Source: Kingdonia uniflora
Taxonomy: Eukaryota; Streptophyta; Magnoliopsida; Ranunculales; Circaeasteraceae
Reading direction: 5' to 3'
NCBI GenBank assembly: GCA_014058105.1
Contig: JACGCM010001511.1
Coordinates: 62,001-126,000, forward strand
DNA: 64,000 bases
The notes beneath the pieces are model-generated. The model was given only the letters and a program-made list of their open reading frames with translations, did not search any database and was not told where the DNA came from. Each line of letters opens with the position of its first letter. Position 1 is the first letter of the stretch. Below, one piece after another: positions 1 through 11,900 of the stretch. Both the position numbers and the translations under genes were made by a program.

Positions 1-541
1 CCAAGTGTTATCCTTATTTTAATTAATATGATGTCGCAACCATATTGAGTGAGTTGAAAGCGAGTTTTACCTTTGTTTTATCTTATGTCCAGTAGAGTTT
101 TTAATTGAAAACTAGTATTACCTGTGTTTAAATCGCAGAGATTTAGTAGAGTGAGTGAAACCAAGTGTTATCATTGTTTTAACTAGTATGAAGTCGCAGC
201 CATATTGAGTGAGATGAAAGCTAGTTTTACCTTTGCTTTATTTAATGTCTAGCAGAGTCTTTAATTAAAAACTAGTGTTATCCTTATTTTAACAGGTATG
301 ATGTCGCAACCATATTGAGTGAGATAAAAACTAGTTTTACATTTTCTTTATCTTATGTATGGTAGAGTATTTGATTGAAAACTAGTATTATCTTCATTTA
401 AATCATAGAGATTTAGTAGAGTCAGTCAAACCAAGTGTTATCCTTATTTTAGCTGGTATAGTGGATGATTAAAAGCTAGTATTATCTATGCTTTAATCTA
501 TGTATTGTCTATGAAGTAGAGAGATGTGTGGGAGAAAAAAC
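1..541. repeat. Family-1 minisatellite of element A
   Basis: Tandem array lying 3' of integrase. The repeated core is close to CTAGTTTTACCTTTGCTTTA, alternating with a partner subunit containing ACTAGTATTACC and CATATTGAG. Anchor phrases recur at about 55, 215, 325 and 470, so spacing is uneven (roughly 110-160 bp). The same subunits occur in element D (61765-62400) and, on the other strand, in element B (42055-42340). The 160 bases that follow hold no gene. Confidence 0.8.
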
Positions 542-704
542 ATGGAAGTTTTATTGAATAGAAAAGGATGTACATTAGATGGAGATGGAAATCTCACTTT
601 TAGAATGGAAAAGACGAGAAATTAAAATTGAGTAGTGAGGGACTTAACGATAGTAGTATTTTCAGTCGCCTAGCGTTCTAAGGATTTGAGATGTGAACTC
701 CCTA

Positions 705-1700
705 TTATGTCATGAGGTAATAAGATCCCAGGCCTGAAAGACCTGTGATAAGGAATGGACCCTCCCAATTTTTTGCTAGTTTCCCAGTATGAGGCTCTTT
801 TTTGTGTTGAGGGATTTTTTTGAGGATAAGATCATCGATTTGGAAGGTATGACTTCTGACTCCTTTGTTGTACGAACTGGCCAACATATGGTGATATCGA
901 CCAAGTTATCCGATGGTGTGTTCCCTGGCCTCATCGGTCCAATTGATATTGCAGGCCAATTTAAACTCAATTTCCTCATCTGTAGCTCGTGATCTCTGAC
1001 TGGATGATAGTATTCTGAGGGAATTACAGCTTCATTGCCATAGGCAAAGAGAAAAGGATTGCAGCCGGTTGAATGACGTGGAGTGGTACGATATGTCCAT
1101 AAGACATGAGAAAGTTCTTAAACCCAATTCTCTTTTTCTGTAAATGAAGCCTTTTTTTGAGCCCATCCATGATGGTTTTGTTGGTGATTTTAGCTTGGCC
1201 ATTACCTTGAGGGTAGTAGAGATTGGATGGTGAGTAGATGATACTGTGTTGGTTAAGGACAGTTACAACTTTTTCTCTAACGAATTGTAGCTCGTTATCG
1301 ATATGAATTAGATGGAGGCACCCAAACCGAGTAATGATGTGTTCCCAAATAAAAGAGATGAACTCTTCTTTTCTGGTTGGACATAGTAGAACTACCTCTA
1401 CCAATTTTGTAAAATAATCTGTAGATACGAGTAGGTGTCAGCGGTTACATGGAGAATTAAGAAATTCATCGATAAGATCGAGTGCCCATCTTTTGAATGC
1501 CCAAAATACCTTGTTTGTATGTAATTCGAGTGCAATGACGCGTATCATTTGTCCATGTCGTTGACATGTATCACATTTGCGTGAGTACTCTTATGCTTAC
1601 TTGCGCATGCCGAGTCAGAATAATCATTGTATAATTACTTTGTTTGCTACCGATCGACTTGCGGCGTGGGAGCCACAAGTCCCTTCATCTAAATCATGGA
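705..1700 (-). pseudogene. Element A integrase (degenerate)
   Basis: Integrase inserts the element cDNA into the host genome. A zinc-finger CxxC with CDTCQRHG reads at about 1582-1560. The core follows at 1404-1024, with IWEHIITRFG, HIDNELQF and YPQGNGQAKITNK, which match the DDE core of plant gypsy integrases. The C-terminal domain is at 887-705, with FQIDDLILKKI and GKLAKNWEGPFLIT. The parts lie in different frames, so no full-length protein can be made. Element D has lost the equivalent of 850-1785 in a single deletion. Confidence 0.8.
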
Positions 1701-2189
1701 GCATCTCGTCCGCTTTATTTCTGGAGAGGCACTTAAGATAAGGCCCCGTGACTGAATAGAAATATAAGATACCATTTTAAATTGTATAGCGCTTTGAGTT
1801 GTTAATCAGTTGTCGACGCTCTTTTGGATCTGCTAGAAGTGGTCCATTGCATTTATTATCGATATCGAGATAGGCAAGGAAGGGCTTTCGCTAATCATCG
1901 TCTTCCCCTTTATCGCCCCCAGTGTTGATCGTGCATGCAGAAATACGATCAATATTAGGGGCTGAAATTACTTTGATTTGGAGATATCGAGTTTCTATTC
2001 CCATGACCCAACTAGATATGCCAAGGAATCATCGTGTCTATTTTTACCTCGAGAAAGATAATCGAGAGTTGCTTGCGTAAACTTGCTCATCCTATCTCCA
2101 CCGAGGGCTGTGTATTTGATCATCTTGTCATTCTTCTTCTATTGCTCAGAGTAATGGTGGATGATAAGTAGTTAATCTATGTAAACTAA

Positions 2190-2960
2190 GAGTTCTGGGA
2201 CGCCGAGCTCAAATGTGAGGTCGAGTCCATGAATGAGAGTTTCGTATTCGGTGATATTATTCTAAGCCTCAAAATCTAAGCAGATTAATTTCTCAATTTT
2301 GCCGTTGAAAGGGGTAATCAATACGATTCTAATTCCTGACCATGCGGGTCCTACTAATCCATCTATAAGAAATTGCCACCTTTTCCTTGTAATCAATTCA
2401 GCTCGCTCGTCAAATGCTTCTGGGGGTGGATCTTTTGAAATTTCCTGTGCAAGGTCAGGTTCGTACTCCTCCCAATCGAGATCTTCCACTAGAAAATCCA
2501 CGAAAAAATTGTCAACGGCCTGACCCTTTTTGGAATGACGTTGCTCGAACTTGATATCATATTCTCCCAAACTGACTAACCATTGTTGTACTCTCCTTGA
2601 TTTATTTCATTTTTGGACAGAACCTCTCAAAGTGGGTGGTTCATCATGACTTTGACTGAATGAGCTTGGAAGTAGTGTTTGAGTTTCTGTGAAGTATAAA
2701 AAGTTGAGAAGAAGTTTCTAAATTTTAAAATACCTCGTATCCGCTGGAGTAAGGGTTTTGTTAATGAAGTAGACTGGTTTCTCGATTTTCCCTTCAATTC
2801 CAATAAGAACTGAACTGATTGAAGTATTTATAACTGCTAGGTTGATAATCAGTTCCTCATTATCTATTGGGGTGCTCATTATGGGAGACCTCCCCAAATC
2901 GGTTTTGAGATCCTGAAAAGCTACTTCACATTCTAATGTTCATTGGACCTCTGTATTTGG
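2190..2960 (-). pseudogene. Element A RNase H plus second (archaeal-type) RNase H
   Basis: Two RNase H regions in tandem. The first, about 2900-2620, carries NEELIINLAV and FINKTLTP, the usual gypsy RNase H start. The second, 2570-2190, begins GEYDIKFEQRHSKKGQAVDN and continues with WQFLIDGLVGPAWSGIRIVL and CLDFEA, followed by ITEYETLIHG after a stop. That pattern (D-G ... E-Y-E-L) is the RVT_3-type domain found after the regular RNase H in Tat elements. RNase H removes the RNA strand during reverse transcription. Stops at several positions make it non-functional. Confidence 0.78.
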
Positions 2961-2999
2961 CAAAAATTTACCTCGCTTGGTATAATCGCAGAGTAGTAA

Positions 3000-3790
3000 G
3001 AATAGCCAATGATAGTGGTCTGAAGATTTTGAAATGAATCGGTTGATGGCGGCAATTTTGTCGACAAGTTTCTACACATCATTCATTGTCTTTGGAGAAG
3101 GCATGTAGAGGAGAGCCTGAATCTGATCTGGATCAGCCTAATCCCTTTCTTGTTGGTGAGGTGGCCGAGAAATTGATCTGTATATACTCTGAATTGACAC
3201 TTATCAGGATTGAGGCGCATCCTATAAGATCAAAGAATGTTGAATATTATGTTAAGATCTGAAGTGCGGTTGGCTGGCTGCATGCTTTTGCACAAGAGAT
3301 CGTTAATGTAGACTTCCACGACTTTCCCAAGATATGCTTTGAACATAGTAGTCATAAACCGCTAATACATCATGCCTGCATTTTTGAGTCTTAAGGGCAT
3401 GACTTTGTAACAGTAAATTTCTCTTTCAGTGATGAAAGTGGCCATTTCATAATCTTCTTCCAAGAGTGGAATCTGATTGTATCCAGAAACAACGTCCATC
3501 ATAAATAGGATTTCATGATCTACAATAGAATCAAGGATTTGATGAATGGTGGGAAGAGGAAAACTGTCATTTGTAGTATCTTTGTTTAGATCGGTGAAAT
3601 CCAAACAAACTTGGACTTTTCCATTCTTCTTTGGGACAGTGACGATGTTGGATATCCAATCAAGATATTTGGCTTCTTGAATGAATCCCACTTTGATCAA
3701 TTTCCCAATCTTCATGTTAACTTCATCTCGAAGCTGAGGTGATAGTTGTCATTATTTCTATTTGATTGTTGTGGCATTGATGTTGATCAC
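3000..3790 (-). pseudogene. Element A reverse transcriptase (degenerate)
   Basis: The clearest open part is 3715-3362. It holds the RT fingers and palm: VTVPKKNGKVQVCLDFTDLN, FPLPTIHQILDS and FMMDVVSGYNQIPL. The first catalytic Asp sits in the MMD motif. The second catalytic box (3310-3299) reads YIND, where active gypsy RTs have YxDD, so the first Asp of the pair is Asn. A stop separates it from the main open part. In family order it lies between protease and RNase H. Confidence 0.85.
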
Positions 3791-3999
3791 CAATTTGTGA
3801 CATGCCTTGGCCAGATCGACTCCAGGAATCTCTTCAAAAGTCCACGCAAAAATGTCTTAATTTAGTCGCAAGAACTGAATGAGAGTATCCTTTTTGTACT
3901 GAACCAGCTTTGTTTCGATGAAAGTACCTCTACTAGGTCCATCAATGTTGATATATTTTATGGGCTCCTTTATGGAAGGCTGATCATCGAGGTGATCAG

Positions 4000-4420
4000 C
4001 TTTCTATAATTGCTATGCAATGTATCTGTCTGCGGTATCTAGTAATGCAAAGACGGTACTTTGCAAGCTCAAGAAATCTTTTGATTACCCATGATTTCAT
4101 AGATACCATCGTTTTGTTTTAAGCAGGGTGCCTGATAATAGGTGGAAATGATTGGTTCTATGTTGTGAATCCAATAGCGGCCCATAATCCTGAGATATCG
4201 AGATTTGGCATTAATTATATATAAGATGACGTCGATGGTGGCTGGTCATGCGGTAATTGGTAAGATGATCTTGCATATTCGTTCTTCTTTAGAACCATTC
4301 CATCCAGTGATATCAATATCGCTTGAAATAACTTGATCAACCAATCCCATTTGGCCGATAATACTCTGAAAGTAAATCTCAATACCACTTCCAGTATATC
4401 AATCATCATTGTGTGCATGT
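4000..4420 (-). pseudogene. Element A retropepsin-like protease (degenerate)
   Basis: Reading leftward from 4420, a start similar to B and E (HTMMID) is followed by a small insertion that shifts the frame just where the Asp-Thr-Gly active site belongs. A downstream stretch at about 4210-4180 encodes LRIMGRYWI, matching the LGRxWL motif near the end of plant gypsy proteases. A retropepsin cleaves the gag-pol polyprotein. Part of 4221-4421 is open in another frame, which is only the post-shift reading. Confidence 0.65.
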
Positions 4421-4649
4421 AAAATTACTTCATCTTGAGAATTATGACTAATGCATCATAATGTGGAAATTTGACATGACTAATATCACAATCTTCGATT
4501 GAGATCCCAAGATGGCGATTGCTTGACTCAAGGAGAGCTTGACTTCTTTATCTTAAGGTGTTAGAACATCCGTATTGAGATGGCGATTGAGATCCCAAGA
4601 TGGCGATTGCTTGCCATCCTTGTATTATTTCAAGTCAATAATGTATTTG

Positions 4650-6157
4650 AACATCCGTCCCTCCTTGAAAATGTATTCCAGCAACCTTTCTAAGGCATAA
4701 CAATTGTCAGTAGAATGATGGTTTATCTTATGATGTATGCAGTACAGGCAGTTCTCGATTGGTTCTAATGGTCTAGAAAGACGGAAGAGCTTATTCTTGG
4801 AAATGATTAGAAATATTTTGGAGACTCAAACATTCATCCTTGGGAGGACTTGTTTAAATTGTGAATCGCTTTTCCGAGGGTTTACAGTATTTGCCTTGAA
4901 GCACTTTTGTACACCTTGATCCTCCTTTGGTTCAGTGCTTTGATCTGTGGAAGGACCCTTCTTGTTTAGGATCGATTTAGTTGATTTATGCCTTTTGGAC
5001 ATCATCCTTTCTAGGTCAACGTAACTAATAACCTTTGCGATAATATCTTCCAGGGTCGCTGGTTTGTTAAGGAAGAAGTGTTCTTTGGCCTTGCAATCGA
5101 GCTGGAGCACATTTGTAAAAGCAGTAACAGCTATTTTCTTATCAAGATTGTCTACTTTATACGCGATTTCCAAAAACTTCTTTGCAAAGGCTTCAAGCTT
5201 CTCTCTATGTAATTGTTTAAGACTAATAAGAAAATATTAATTCTCATCTTTATCTCTGTTGTGAGCATACGTCTTAATGAGTTATTTCTGCAGCTGATCG
5301 AATATGTGTATGAAGTCTTTAGTTAGAGAGTGGAACCATCTGAGCGGTTCCTCCTATAGACTTATGGCAAAAAAATGGCAGAGGATATGGTTGAGATTAT
5401 AAGATAACCCCAATGAATCGCAGTATTGTTTAATCTGTTCCTTTGGATCGGTGCCCTTGTATTTGTGAATTTTCAGAGTATGAAAACCTTTCGTTATTTC
5501 CATATCGAATAGTTCTTTAGAAATTGGACTTCCTTGTAACCTTGTAAGGTCGTCTATTGTGTCGATCAACTCCTTAATACATTGATCCATATGCTCTTGT
5601 GTGACATATTGACGTGTCTGTTGAGTAGCTTGGTGAGGAGGTGGAGGCTGATGAGTACCGGTTCTCTCACTTAAATGGTCATGTGTTGGAACTCAAGTTT
5701 GAGGTCATTGTTCTTCCTCTGGACATATGAAAAATCGGTCACCTTGACTGATCTCAGACTGAACTTCACCACCCAAATAAATAAAAGGCTGAGGTTCGTG
5801 TTGAATATTTCTAGAAATGGCTTCTCTGGTGGCTCCTCGAGGTCCTAAACTTTCCCGCATAGAAACCCTAGAGGTTTCTAGCAATTGATCACGATCTTTT
5901 GTTGGAAGAGCTTGCTGAGTGCTTTATAGAACTTATAAGGCAGTCTGCATGGTTGTCATCTGGTCTTTATGTCGTTTAAAATTGTCAAATGAGCTTGCCG
6001 TTCGGCTTTGAGCTCCTTCTCACAGAGCTCTCGGTCAAGAGTTAATTGGCATTAGAGCTCATTGTGTTTCTCTATTTCGATGTTGAAATTCGCCCATAGC
6101 TCTGTAAGTTGTTCCAGCTCAACTGAAAGATCGAGGTGGAGTCTTGTTCCTAGTCAT
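4650..6157 (-). pseudogene. Element A gag (degenerate)
   Basis: Gag forms the particle that packages element RNA. The likely start is the ATG at 6157, soon after the primer-binding site. A charged, helical N-terminal part (about 6130-5940) is followed at 5590-5354 by the capsid-like segment with KELFDMEITKGFHTLKIHKY and TDPKEQIKQYCDSLGL. The C-terminal part is at 5173-4826 (AVTAFTNVLQLDCKAKEHFF, KPATLEDIIAKV). Element B has the matching segments at 36986-37640. Stops and frame changes separate the pieces. Confidence 0.75.
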
Positions 6158-6230
6158 CTGGAAGTAACCATGATTGAAATTTGTAGTAGAATAAAAGTAT
6201 ACCTTAGGATATCGTAGAAATGCAATCTTT

Positions 6231-6246
6231 CCCACAGACGGCACCA
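6231..6246 (-). other. Primer-binding site of element A
   Basis: Directly inside the 5' LTR, after two to three bases, the minus strand reads TGGTGCCGTCTGTGGG. B has TGGCACCGTCTGTAG and E has TGGCACCGTATGTG at the same place, so the site is shared. It would pair with the 3' end of a tRNA primer, which I do not assign. Confidence 0.75.
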
Positions 6247-6248
6247 AA

Positions 6249-6867
6249 TGTAATTGCCTAATTCCGTAAGCTCGAAGTGGCTTAGAATTAGCTCTTACAC
6301 CAATATACTTGTGACAAAATCTAATATAAAATGAGAAATAACACAGGTGATATAGCATGAAAAACCTTTGAATAAGCAAATAATCATGACCTCGGGTCGA
6401 GGGTTTTTGTAATAGTAACTTTTATTGCTTGAGGATGGTATCTTATTATAAGTGATCTATAGACTTTAAAATACTTGAATCTTGTGAATAAGAAGCTTTA
6501 AATGTTTTGGGAATCTAGAAAATATAGTTTTCTTGGTAATTTCTCGTGTATTTTTCTTGTCCTTATCTCTTCGAGAACTTTTTTTTATATCGGCCTTCTC
6601 CGTAATTCTTTATTGTGCTAAATCACGTTCTCCAAACAATATACTTAGTGGAAGTTCACTGAGTAATTGTTGAGTTCATGAGAGATAAGTATCTTTGAAT
6701 TGTTCAGGTTTTTCTATTTGAGCTCGACCCATGTTCTTCATCAGTTCATGGAGTAGGTGGCAATGTTGACAGTTAAAGTCATATGTAGAATGCGTGAGTC
6801 TGGCATGGAGGCAATTCAAATTGGAGACAACTCGATTTGGGGTTAGATCGAGGGGTAGGTACCTATA
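6249..6867 (-). repeat. 5' LTR of element A
   Basis: About 619 bp. In plus orientation it begins TGTAATTGCCTAATTC and ends GGTAGGTACCTATA, with the terminal CA changed to TA. It aligns along its length with 43807-44420 (same orientation) and with the reverse complement of 35771-36342, which sets the limits. Flanking DNA starts at 6868. Confidence 0.8.
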
Positions 6868-7024
6868 GGTACGATGAGGAGTTGTCTCTAAATTTTGATC
6901 ATCGTTCAAGTTTTGTCCCTACAAATTACATAAAGATAAATAAATATATTATATATATGATCCAATATTATCTTCTATTTAAATGAAGTAATTGCCTAGT
7001 TGGCTATGACGAAATTTATTAACT

Positions 7025-7612
7025 GATTTAACTTTCCTTTACATTAGCAAGTTCCTCTTCAAGCTCAACTACCCATCCTTTGTTTTGTGATATAATCTCA
7101 AGGCTGGATAGGGTACCTCCAAATCTAGGTCCTCTTACATGACCACCTTGTTTAGGTTTAAACATCTTCGATAGTATGTCATACTTAAAGGAAGAGGGTG
7201 AGGAGTTCGGTCTTGAGGATTCTTTAAGTCCTTCAATCTTTTCCTGCATTTACGATAGCATATGATTATAACTAAATGTGATTAACAATATTTAAAGTCA
7301 AAATTGAAGTTAGTTGGTGAATACCAAGTGCTCAGCAACTTCTTGGCTCGATGGTTGTCCACTTTACTTTGTATGCACTTTGGCCCAAACATATACTCTA
7401 GATACAGAGGAAGGCTTTCGACTCTTCTTCTTCCAAGAAAAAAGGAAACATGAAACATTGTAAAAGTATCACTAAAACTATTTACTAAAGTTTCTTACAA
7501 AACTAGCACGATTACCATATCATTTTCTGAATGAGCATAGCCTTTACGGCTGGATGTGTAAGGGAGAACTTGTTTTTTCCACATTTCCTTGAACGTTTTC
7601 CTTTTCTCCTGC
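7025..7612 (-). pseudogene. Transposase_24-like (Ptta/En/Spm) gene fragment
   Basis: Three pieces in order on the minus strand. 7612-7500 reads FKEMWKKQVLPYTSSRKGYA. 7440-7320 contains EYMFGPK and a basic stretch. 7249-7028 contains YDILSKMFKPKQGGHVRGP followed by a Glu-rich helix (VVELEEELANVKES). This order, an F-x-x-x-W-K basic segment and then a GPE/KxGGxVRG segment, is that of the plant Transposase_24 family carried by CACTA-type elements. The gaps look like short introns. Product and completeness are uncertain, and it may be an orphan fragment. Confidence 0.55.
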
Positions 7613-8985
7613 ACATGCACATATTTCATCAGTGAGTTGGGTTAACTAGACCTTTGTAATGCAAGTTCAAGATTATTATGGCACTCTAAGATAAAACAAA
7701 TCATGTTATATATATCTTTGCCATTTTTAATTTGACAAGAGAAAATGTCTAAGATATGCTTACTTTCAACAATACACTCTAAGATATACGATACCTACAA
7801 TTTCTAAATTTACCCCCATTAACTTCAGCAATTAAACAAGATCATCAGTAACATGATCACATCAGTTTGAACAATATTTTAGTAATAATTAATAAGATTA
7901 CAAGAATTCCCATATTCATAGTTTCATAGAGTATGAGATGGTTCACATGTACTATAATTACTTCTTCTTGTAGAAGGACATGCCAATTTTCCATTCTCAG
8001 AGTTGTATATATAGAGTAAAATGACTTTAAGAGCAGAGCAACCAATAGTTATGAAGGAAAACCCAGAGTGGACACATCATACTTATAATATAGGTATGTA
8101 AGGCAACCTACTATTTCTAAAAATGTCAAATACTTACAACAAAGTTTACCCAAGATTCCTTATTGTAAATGTTTTCTAGTGCATGGAATCAATCTGTTTA
8201 AGGCTTTGCCGCTTCTAACTCTTCTTGTGATTTGCATGTATCAATATTTGCCCTCAACCTTGATTTATATGATCTCCATAATTTTCTCATAGATTGGAAA
8301 CAATACTTCTATTTGTGTTCATCTAGAACAAACTTTTTTGTTGTAACCATAATATTATTAAAGATAGTGATTATTATTAGGAAGTTAAATTCTATGATTA
8401 CACTTTTCATATATCTAGGTAATACCTTGATCACTTCCAACATATGGTCAAGTTTTTTTTTTATCAAAGCCCCTCAAATCTTTGACTGGTATTGGTACCA
8501 TCTCGCGTCCCAAAGATCACAAGAACGTTGACAAATTAACTAATCCTTAATCAATAGCTTGACCTCTTTCATTAAATCTAACTTAGATTTTATTCCCACT
8601 ATCTGCAGCCATAGTCTTACATTTAGTAGGAACCCTTGTCCTTAGCACTTATTTTCTTCTTCTTTGGAGGTGCTCTGTATATCCTCGGAGGACGTATCGG
8701 GTTCACTTTGTGTGATGTTTTCAGAACCTGTGGGTGAACTTCATGTAAGATTGTTAGAAACTCCAATACGTACTACAACATTAGGATTATTCCTAATAAT
8801 AGCTTCCATAACACTTCATTCTTTCTAACTTACACCCTAAGATGATCATCATTCGAGTCAGGTTTCTTTGTCACCTTGAGTCCATGAACCGATAACCATC
8901 TTTTGGCTAACCTAGCCTCCTCTGTCCCTCGTGACCAGTATAAGGGGTAGTACATGAATATTCACTTGTTATCCATCCACAACAC
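7613..8985. other. Stretch without a recognisable gene
   Basis: AT-rich sequence between the transposase-like fragment and the Athila-like LTR. Short open frames at 7857-8045 (minus) and 8232-8531 (plus) show no motif I recognise. On the minus strand 8980-8560 has a composition more like coding sequence and could be the upstream part of the Transposase_24-like gene, but no defining motif is visible. Confidence 0.4.
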
Positions 8986-9331
8986 TGATGAGAGCGTAAT
9001 TATGATATTTTTAATATACCCGAACAAGTATTTTAGTCGTCAATTATATTTAATTTTAGGTACATATGCATGGTTGTTTGATTGTAGCTATAGGAGATGG
9101 ATATTTGAAGCCAAGCTCTTAAAGTCAACTAAATGTATCTCTAACAGTTCATAACACAAAAAGTTAAAGATACAACATATTTAGTCTCAATATTGAAGAA
9201 ATATATACACAAATATTCTTGGATAATAAGATCAAAGAATATATTACATCCAAGATCCTTGAAGATATTTTATATTGAAGATATATGCAAGAGTTTCCAA
9301 GAAAAAATATCTCTACATCACTCAAGGAAAT
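8986..9331 (+). repeat. Outer Athila-like LTR, left piece
   Basis: Begins TGATGAGAGCGTAATTATG, matching the start of the LTRs at 9332 and 15212. It follows their sequence until CACTCAAGGAAAT, where a second element of the same family starts. The missing continuation is at 16441-17327. Confidence 0.85.
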
Positions 9332-10576
9332 TGATGAGCACGTAATTATAACATTTTTTAATATACCCAAACATGTATTTTAGTCGTTCATTATATTTAA
9401 TTTAAGGTACTTATGTGCGTTGGTATGATTGTAGCTATTGAAGATGGATATTTGAAACCAAGCTCTTAAAGTCAAGTAAAAGTGTCTCCAGCAGTTCATA
9501 GCACAAAAAGTCAAAGACACAATATATTTGGTCTCAAGATTGAAGAAATATATACATAAATATTCTTTGAGAATAAGATCAAAGAATATATTGCATCCAA
9601 GATTCTTGAAGATATTTTATATTGAAGATATATGCAAGAGTTTCTATGAAGAAAAATATTTACATCAGTTAAGGGAATTATATGCAAGAATCTTAGGAGA
9701 TTGGTTGTAAAATTAAAAGATGGTTGTAAAATTAGAAGATGTTATTGCGAAAATATTTTTTAAAATTTAATGTATAGTTTCTAAATTTGGGTTCCTTCTC
9801 CCATTGTAATTGGACATCTCATATTGGTGCAAGTTTAGAATAAACAAAGTCTTAGTTTTATTTTATTTTTTTCTCTCTCTTTTATTTTCTTTTGTAAATA
9901 ATTAGTTGGTAATGCGATAAAGTCCGAGATGAGCGGCTAATGTCCTAGTTAAGGCTAGGATGAGGTATCTTCTTGGATAAGCAATAGTTGATATAAATTA
10001 GGTTCTAATTAGTTTTCTCTTAGTTTTATGATTGATAAGTTAGTGCATCATATCGAAGGCTTGACCATAGCTTCGGTTTGGTGTACGATAACTTTGGATA
10101 CAAGCAAGTGCTACTAACTATAGACTTGATTTGAAGATCTAGAAAGAGGAAGCACTAGAGAACTCATTCCAGCCTAGCCATGGTTGAGTTGATAATTCTC
10201 TAAGATGCTCTCCACCATCACTTAAAAGCATATCCACTAAATGATTAACCACAGATTTAGTGGTTTATTTTACAACATCGTATGTGTCTTAACACGATCA
10301 TATGATGGGTACAGATATTAGGATCTTGTTGTATATTGATTAGTGCTTTGAAAGGTAGAGGCCAAGTCCGAACCTTAGCTCTCTTTCTCATTAAGTTTTT
10401 TATTTAGTTTTTATTTACTTCTTATTAGATTTATCTCTTATAAAACCGTAATTCGGCCGAGAAAGTATTTGTTTTCCTTAACCTCCCTGTGGATTCGATT
10501 CCACTCATCCGTGCCATAATTTGACAGCCGTTCTTTGAGCGGGTATTTTGGTAGAGGCTCTAATAACCTCTTATCA
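9332..10576 (+). repeat. 5' LTR of Athila-like element
   Basis: Starts TGATGAGCACGTAATTATA and ends CCTCTTATCA. Compared with the 3' LTR it lacks about 20 bp at 9800/9801. The lost bases include the TATAAAAGG box kept at 15639-15660 and 16549-16565, so this copy probably cannot start transcription from the usual site. Confidence 0.88.
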
Positions 10577-10578
10577 AA

Positions 10579-10596
10579 TGGCACCGTTGTCGGGGA
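10579..10596 (+). other. Primer-binding site of Athila-like element
   Basis: TGGCACCGTTGTCGGGGA directly follows the LTR end and two A residues. It differs from the common Athila-group sequence TGGCGCCGTTGCCGGGGA at two positions, both explained by C-to-T or G-to-A change. Confidence 0.85.
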
Positions 10597-11300
10597 GGCA
10601 TTGTTGAAAACTATTCTTTCTAATACCGAATTTCTTTGTTAATTTTCTTTCTAATACCGAGCCAATAATTTCTAAATTCATTGTTTCTAAAAGTATTGTG
10701 GGCTGATAATAGCATATAGTGTTTCTATTATTATCGTTTCTCTTTCTGTTTCTCTAATTTAGTTTTAAAAAAAGAAGGATTGTTTCGAGTTTTTGGCGCT
10801 ACAGTAACTTTAAAGTTTGTTCCTGAATGTTTCACCATTTTTGATCATTTATACTTTACAGTTTGTAAATTCATTTTCTACAAAAGTTTTAGATAATTAA
10901 AAACCCTTTTCTGAATTGTTATAGATCATATTTTTCTGCTTAGTCGTTTATGAGGTACAACCTTTTGAAATAGCAGTAAAAAAAAGTCTCCGTTAAGGAC
11001 GCCGCTGTACATTCATCACCTGTTTTGAGTATTAAGGAAGATAAATTCAAGAAAATTTCTTTCTTAAATATTTTTCCTTTCTAAAATATCTTTACTAATT
11101 GATACTATTTATTGCTCTCTCTAAACCGAGCTAAAAGATATGCGCATTTAAAATCAGGACATCATAGACTACAATAAACTTGGAAATTGAATTAATATTG
11201 TTGTCTCAAGCTCAATAGTCCTTTTTATCTTGTTTTGTAGGATGTAACAAAGTTGGAAACGATAGATAGTACTCAAAGCTAAAAGCATCATCATATCCAT
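10597..11300 (+). other. Athila-like 5' untranslated/leader region
   Basis: Between the primer-binding site and the first gag remnants. Rich in T and A, with stops in all frames. No gene seen. Confidence 0.5.
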
Positions 11301-11308
11301 CCTTCCTG

Positions 11309-11363
11309 TGCCCCCTAAGTGAAGGGGCACTTCCATCTTTTTTGCCCCCTAAGTGAAGGGGCA
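11309..11363 (+). repeat. Two-copy hairpin repeat
   Basis: The 21-base sequence TGCCCCCTAAGTGAAGGGGCA occurs at 11309-11329 and again at 11343-11363, a 34-base spacing. Each copy is itself a hairpin, with 6-base arms TGCCCC and GGGGCA around a 9-base loop. Confidence 0.8.
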
Positions 11364-11579
11364 ACCACAGCTTCACCAGGAAACACTTCACATAGGTTGG
11401 TACTTCTCAAACTTGACATCTAGAAGGGGTACATATCAGCTACGCCCCGGCACTAGGACATATAAAGTCGTGTGGACTGTGCAAATACACGCTGCTCTAA
11501 TAAAAAAATTTGTTGTGGTTGGACTGACCTATTGCTGTGTTTAATATTATTTTTTCATTTCAACAGTAGTAAAGGTAAA

Positions 11580-11900
11580 AAATGTTAGAAACTTGCAGGA
11601 TTTCATCACCCATAAATCTCTCCAACAAGTGGGACCACCCATTAGGGATATGAAGAAATTTGTATCACACGAAAATTGAACGTCCCGGACCTCAAAATAA
11701 CTGTTAATAAAAAAGAGTAGCAAGATTCCCGCGGGATTTCATTACCCAACGGATAGGTGTACCGGTCTGGGGTACAAACACAGGTTCGTAGGATTCGGCC
11801 CCAGCCTAGCGCTACGAAATACTGGTTGTTGGTTTCCGATGTCACCGTTCCGAGTGCTGACGTATGATAAGGCGAATCGCTCGAGCGTGAGGACTGAAAA
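11580..11900. other. Composition island inside the Athila-like element
   Basis: Noticeably richer in G and C than its surroundings (for example GGCCCCAGCCTAGCGCTACG near 11800) and with no resemblance to Athila gag that I can see. The longest frame, 11845-11642 minus (67 codons), has no known motif. It could be a captured piece or unrecognised leader sequence. Confidence 0.35.

Larger units (their letters stand above)
1..6867 (-). mobile_element. Tat-lineage Ty3/gypsy element A (5' part)
   Basis: Minus-strand LTR retrotransposon. Reading from its 5' end it has an LTR (6867-6249), primer-binding site, gag, protease, RT, RNase H, a second RNase H, integrase, and then a minisatellite running off the left edge. 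Two consecutive RNase H regions after RT are characteristic of the plant Tat lineage. All coding parts are broken by stops and frameshifts. B and D belong to the same family by LTR and protein similarity. Its 3' LTR, and any antisense genes like those in D, would lie left of the window. Confidence 0.85.

Noticed and set aside
7857..8045. Small gene on the minus strand
   Set aside because: 62 codons of hydrophobic, AT-driven sequence without a motif or supporting context.
11642..11845. Mitochondrial gene fragment
   Set aside because: Composition is suggestive, but I could not match it to any mitochondrial gene.
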